The notes under the pieces: model-generated | The model's database searches: none | What the model saw: only the letters and a program-made list of their open reading frames with translations | Told to the model about the DNA's origin: nothing | Part shown: positions 14,898 through 17,800 of the stretch, one piece after another | Position numbering within the stretch: position 1 is the stretch's first letter | Layout: each line of letters starts with the position of its first letter | Position numbers and translations under genes: made by a program | NCBI GenBank assembly: GCA_905479855.1 | Contig: CAJQOF010000089.1 | Span: 1-17,800 of the forward strand | Source: an uncultured Cytophagales bacterium | Lineage (GTDB): Bacteria > Bacteroidota > Bacteroidia > Cytophagales > Amoebophilaceae | Reading direction: 5' to 3' | DNA length: 17,800 bases

Positions 14898-16316
14898 ATG
14901 AACCCAGCAGCACACGGCACCGACACAGCAATATTGGCTGGTTTTTTGCTCATCTCCCTAGCAGTAGGGATTTATCATGGGCAGCAAGTAAAAACCCTCC
15001 GCGATTTTGCCACAGGAGGGAAAAACTTCTCCACTCTTACACTAATAGCCACCATTGTAGCGACCTATGCCTCAGGAAGTAGTCTCTTTATTTGCCTGGA
15101 AAACACGTACACCAATGGGCTCTACTACATTATAGCGAGATTAGGCCAGCCTATTGGCATGTTACTTATGGGGCTCTTGGCGCTGCGCATGGGGGAGTTT
15201 ATGAAAAACATTTCCGTGGCAGAAGCGATGCGCGACTTATACGGGCGCAAGGTGCAGCTGATTACAGCCACAAGTGCTATACTAAAAGGTATAGGCTTTA
15301 CCGCGATCCAATTCCAGGTAATGTCTAAGATATTAGAGGTTGTCTTTCAAATAGAAGGTAGCTTGTCCCTTTGGGTTGCTGTTGGCATTATGATCGTTTA
15401 TTCTACCTTTGGGGGAGTTCGTGCTGTTACTTTTACCGATGTCTTTCAACTCTTAACTTTCGCCACTATCATTCCTGTGTTATGCGGAATTATATGGACG
15501 AAATTAGAAGACTCCTCGCAAGTGATCACTGCCCTCTCAAACACTGCCGTTTTTAACCCCAAGGAGGTAGTAGCCAATACACCCAGATTGATGTCTAGCT
15601 TGGGGCTGTTCCTCTATTTCGCACTCCCTGCCTTTAATCCACAAGCATTCCAACGCATAATCATGGCCAGGGATGTAAAGCAAGCCAGAAATGCATTTGC
15701 CTATTCTTCCATCATTCTTTTACTGTTCTTCATTATTCTAGCTTGGATAGGTATTCTTTTGCTCACAGAAAACCCTGATTTGGCAAAAAAAGAGGTAATA
15801 CCCTACCTCATTAGCCAACATGCGCACGTAGGGCTTAAGGGCTTATTGGGTATTTGTGTGATGGCACTGGCCATGTCTACGGCCGACTCCATACTCAATT
15901 CCTCTGCGGTACAATTTTCTAATGATATCCTAGCCCTGCCCAATGACAGTGAGCAAGAAGAAGCCATTGGCGCTGCGAGATTATGTTCCATGGCCATTGG
16001 CTTTCTGGCGCTCTTGCTAGCGCTGTATAGCACAGATATCTTGAAGCTACTATTATTTAGTGGCAGCATTTATATGCCCATTGTTACCGTCCCCATACTT
16101 ATGGCTATATTAGGCTTCCGCAGCAGCACGCGCGCTGCGCTTGTTGGCATAGCAGCCGGCGTTACAACCGTAGTGGTCTGGAGTATATTATGGAAAAATG
16201 GTGACAGCATTATACCCGGCATGCTCGCCAACCTCATTGGCTTAGTGGGCACGCACTACCTCTTGGGAGAGAAGGGGGGCTGGGTAAAAAAGGTAGCTCC
16301 AGCACAATCAAAATAA
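14898..16316 (+). CDS. Sodium:solute symporter (SSS) family permease, array gene 5
   Basis: A 472-residue SSS transporter with FATGGKNFSTLTL near residue 40, YASGSSLFICLENTY, YSTFGGVRAVTFTDVFQ, and Ser327-Thr328 in MSTADSILN. It is a patchwork: the N-terminal third resembles gene 4 and the middle resembles gene 3 (WTKLEDSSQV to NAFAYSSIIL). The last residues (KKVAPAQSK) and the following 16-base gap match the gene 6 to gene 7 junction. A loop near residue 350 is shorter than in gene 4 (SEQEEAIGAAR), which accounts for part of the length difference. No Shine-Dalgarno sequence is visible. It is predicted to be co-transcribed with genes 3, 4, 6 and 7. Confidence 0.9.
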   Translation: MNPAAHGTDTAILAGFLLISLAVGIYHGQQVKTLRDFATGGKNFSTLTLIATIVATYASGSSLFICLENTYTNGLYYIIARLGQPIGMLLMGLLALRMGEFMKNISVAEAMRDLYGRKVQLITATSAILKGIGFTAIQFQVMSKILEVVFQIEGSLSLWVAVGIMIVYSTFGGVRAVTFTDVFQLLTFATIIPVLCGIIWTKLEDSSQVITALSNTAVFNPKEVVANTPRLMSSLGLFLYFALPAFNPQAFQRIIMARDVKQARNAFAYSSIILLLFFIILAWIGILLLTENPDLAKKEVIPYLISQHAHVGLKGLLGICVMALAMSTADSILNSSAVQFSNDILALPNDSEQEEAIGAARLCSMAIGFLALLLALYSTDILKLLLFSGSIYMPIVTVPILMAILGFRSSTRAALVGIAAGVTTVVVWSILWKNGDSIIPGMLANLIGLVGTHYLLGEKGGWVKKVAPAQSK

Positions 16317-16345
16317 ACGAAATACATAGACGATGACATCTTTAG
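16269..16345 (+). repeat. 77-bp junction repeat, copy A (gene 5 end to gene 6 start)
   Basis: The end of gene 5, the 16-base gap and the first codons of gene 6 match 17701-17777 at 75 of 77 positions by eye. The repeat spans a stop codon, a spacer and a start codon, so it marks a duplicated junction rather than a protein constraint. Confidence 0.85.
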
Positions 16346-17748
16346 CACATCCTGTTGATATAGCCATATTTGCTGCCTTTCTCGGAATCAATCTTGCTGT
16401 GGGGCTTTTTTATGGCAAAAAGGTAAAGAGCTTTGAAGACTATGCAATAGGTAATAAGAATTTTTCTACTGCTACGCTTACGGCCACCGTTGTTATGAGC
16501 TGGATCGGGGGAAGGGCTGTATTCTACATGCTGGAGAATACATACACGGATGGTCTATACTTTGTGATGGTGATACTTGGAGGCGCTTTGTGCCTTTTTC
16601 TTGTTGCTCAGTTAGCAACCCGTATGGGGCCGTTTATGAGCAATCTTTCGATGGCCGAGGCCATGGGAAAAGTCTATGGACAACCCATACAGATTATCTC
16701 TGCTATAAGTGGGATACTCAGTGTAATAGGTGTTGTCGCTATTGAGTTCCAGGTAATTGCTACAATAATCTCCTTAATCTTTAACATAGAAAGTTCTTGG
16801 GTTACTGTTCTAGCAGCTTCTATTGTAGTGCTCTACTCAATTTCCGGCGGAGTTCGTGCTGTTACTTTCACAGATGTATTTCAGTTTCTCACCTTTGGTA
16901 CTTTTATCCCGATTCTTACACTCATCATTGCAGAGCACCTCAAAGGTTCCGAACAAGTCATAGAAGTCTTTCGCACCGATCCTAATTTTATACTAAGCGA
17001 AGTAATAGGATGGCACCCTAAGTTTTTAACCTTCTTTGTTATGTTTCTCTGGTTTGCTGTTCCTGGCATGGATCCAGTTGTTTTCCAACGCATTAGCATG
17101 GCGCGTGATGTACAACAAGCCAAGGCCTCCTTTATTCGTGCAAGTGGGATTAGTGCCTTAGCAGTTATGGGAATAGCATGGATGGCAGTTCTGCTATTGG
17201 CTACAGACCGTACCCTGGAGCCTGATAAACTCGTTTCCTACATCATTCAAAATTATGCCCATGCAGGCCTTCGCGGTTTTATTGGCATAGGCATAATGGC
17301 ACTGGCTATGTCTACTGCCGATTCCTACCTAAATGCTTCTGCCGTTCTGCTCACCAATGATATCGTAAAACCACTAAAGGTTAAACTCAAACATAAAGTG
17401 CTAACTGCCAGGCTATTTTGTTGTCTTTCAGGAATAGTTGCTCTTCTATTGGCGCTATATTCTCCAGGGATGCTAGAACTATTGATGGTATCCAGCAGTC
17501 TTTATATGCCTGTTGTTACAGTACCATTGCTAATGAGCATCGTAGGCTTCCGCACTACTACTCGGGCCGCACTCATAGGCATGGCAGCTGGGTTACTGAC
17601 TGTAGTAGTGTGGAGTATCTTTGGTAAAAACTCTGATAGCATTGTCCCCGGCATGCTCGCCAACCTTATTGGCTTAGTGGGCACGCACTACCTCTTGGGC
17701 GAGAAGGGGGGCTGGGTAAAAAAGGTAACCCCAGCACAATCAAAATAA
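16333..17748 (+). CDS. Sodium:solute symporter (SSS) family permease, array gene 6
   Basis: A 471-residue SSS transporter and the most diverged of the downstream set over most of its length. Helix 2 reads TATVVMSWIGGRAVFYML. Arg61 replaces a serine found at this position in all five upstream paralogues, in the segment that in PutP carries Asp55, Ser57 and Gly58. YSISGGVRAVTFTDVFQ and MSTADSYLN (Ser327-Thr328) are kept. Its last 40 or so residues and the sequence after them are nearly the same as gene 5, indicating exchange at the 3' end. The start, MTSLAHPVDI, aligns with the other members. A different substrate from genes 3-5 is plausible but not shown. Confidence 0.9.
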   Translation: MTSLAHPVDIAIFAAFLGINLAVGLFYGKKVKSFEDYAIGNKNFSTATLTATVVMSWIGGRAVFYMLENTYTDGLYFVMVILGGALCLFLVAQLATRMGPFMSNLSMAEAMGKVYGQPIQIISAISGILSVIGVVAIEFQVIATIISLIFNIESSWVTVLAASIVVLYSISGGVRAVTFTDVFQFLTFGTFIPILTLIIAEHLKGSEQVIEVFRTDPNFILSEVIGWHPKFLTFFVMFLWFAVPGMDPVVFQRISMARDVQQAKASFIRASGISALAVMGIAWMAVLLLATDRTLEPDKLVSYIIQNYAHAGLRGFIGIGIMALAMSTADSYLNASAVLLTNDIVKPLKVKLKHKVLTARLFCCLSGIVALLLALYSPGMLELLMVSSSLYMPVVTVPLLMSIVGFRTTTRAALIGMAAGLLTVVVWSIFGKNSDSIVPGMLANLIGLVGTHYLLGEKGGWVKKVTPAQSK

Positions 17749-17777
17749 ACGAAATACATAGACGATGACATCTTTAG
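17701..17777 (+). repeat. 77-bp junction repeat, copy B (gene 6 end to gene 7 start)
   Basis: This is the partner of 16269-16345. It shows that gene 7 begins with the same leader and the same first codons as gene 6, so a further tandem copy continues past the window. Confidence 0.85.
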
Positions 17778-17800
17778 TGCACCCTGTTGATATTGGTATA
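17765..17800 (+). CDS. SSS family permease, array gene 7, N-terminal end (3' truncated by window)
   Basis: Only the first 12 codons are visible (MTSLVHPVDIGI). They align with the starts of all the other array genes, especially gene 6 (MTSLAHPVDIAI). The same leader precedes it, 16 bases after gene 6. The family call follows from this match and the array context. Confidence 0.75.
   Translation, partial: MTSLVHPVDIGI

Noticed and set aside
1..17800. tRNA, rRNA, CRISPR arrays, transposases
   Set aside because: No tRNA-like arm motifs, rRNA stretches, regularly spaced repeats or transposase motifs were found; the repeats present are tandem genes and palindromes.

Overview
The window most likely comes from a member of the Bacteroidota. 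Three things suggest this: the PcrA-type helicase and MnmG read like that phylum, none of the gene starts carries a clear Shine-Dalgarno sequence, and a PD-(D/E)XK nuclease-family tail of a type common in Bacteroidota lies at the left edge. Base composition by eye is near the mid-40s % GC (not computed). Tandem solute:sodium symporter (SSS) paralogues, decayed intergenic DNA and scattered palindromic repeats resemble what is known of intracellular Bacteroidota such as the Amoebophilaceae. That placement is inference only.

The left part (1-5155) holds housekeeping genes. It begins with the 3' end of a rightward PD-(D/E)XK-family gene (2-154). This converges, with a 3-base gap, on a leftward pcrA/uvrD helicase gene (158-2389). 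A gene-poor stretch of 900 bases (2390-3289) looks partly like decayed coding sequence. It is followed by a leftward mnmG (3290-5155), whose stop codon sits in the loop of a perfect 11-bp inverted repeat. A palindrome closely resembling the ParB-binding site parS lies 34 bases upstream of mnmG. The next 1.1 kb (5156-6260) has no convincing intact gene.

The right part (6261-17800) is a co-directional array of at least seven SSS-family genes: 6261, 7778, 12007, 13451, 14898, 16333 and 17765 (cut by the window end). The second member is a fusion of about 1161 residues. Its SSS domain is followed by a second multi-helix membrane module, a degenerate histidine-kinase-like region and a C-terminal RelA/SpoT-like HD domain that has lost all four metal ligands. 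After it comes a 0.7-kb mosaic of palindromic repeats, through which one reading frame happens to stay open. One palindrome followed by eight T residues looks like a terminator that splits the array into two transcription units, genes 1-2 and genes 3-7.

Genes 3-7 are recent duplicates with clear gene-conversion patterns. Tracts shared by different pairs of genes stop abruptly, and gene-to-gene junctions are themselves duplicated. The sequences predict a set of sodium-coupled transporters diversified around the presumed substrate/ion site, next to a transporter-derived membrane protein that looks like a non-catalytic sensor or scaffold. The substrates cannot be read from the sequence.
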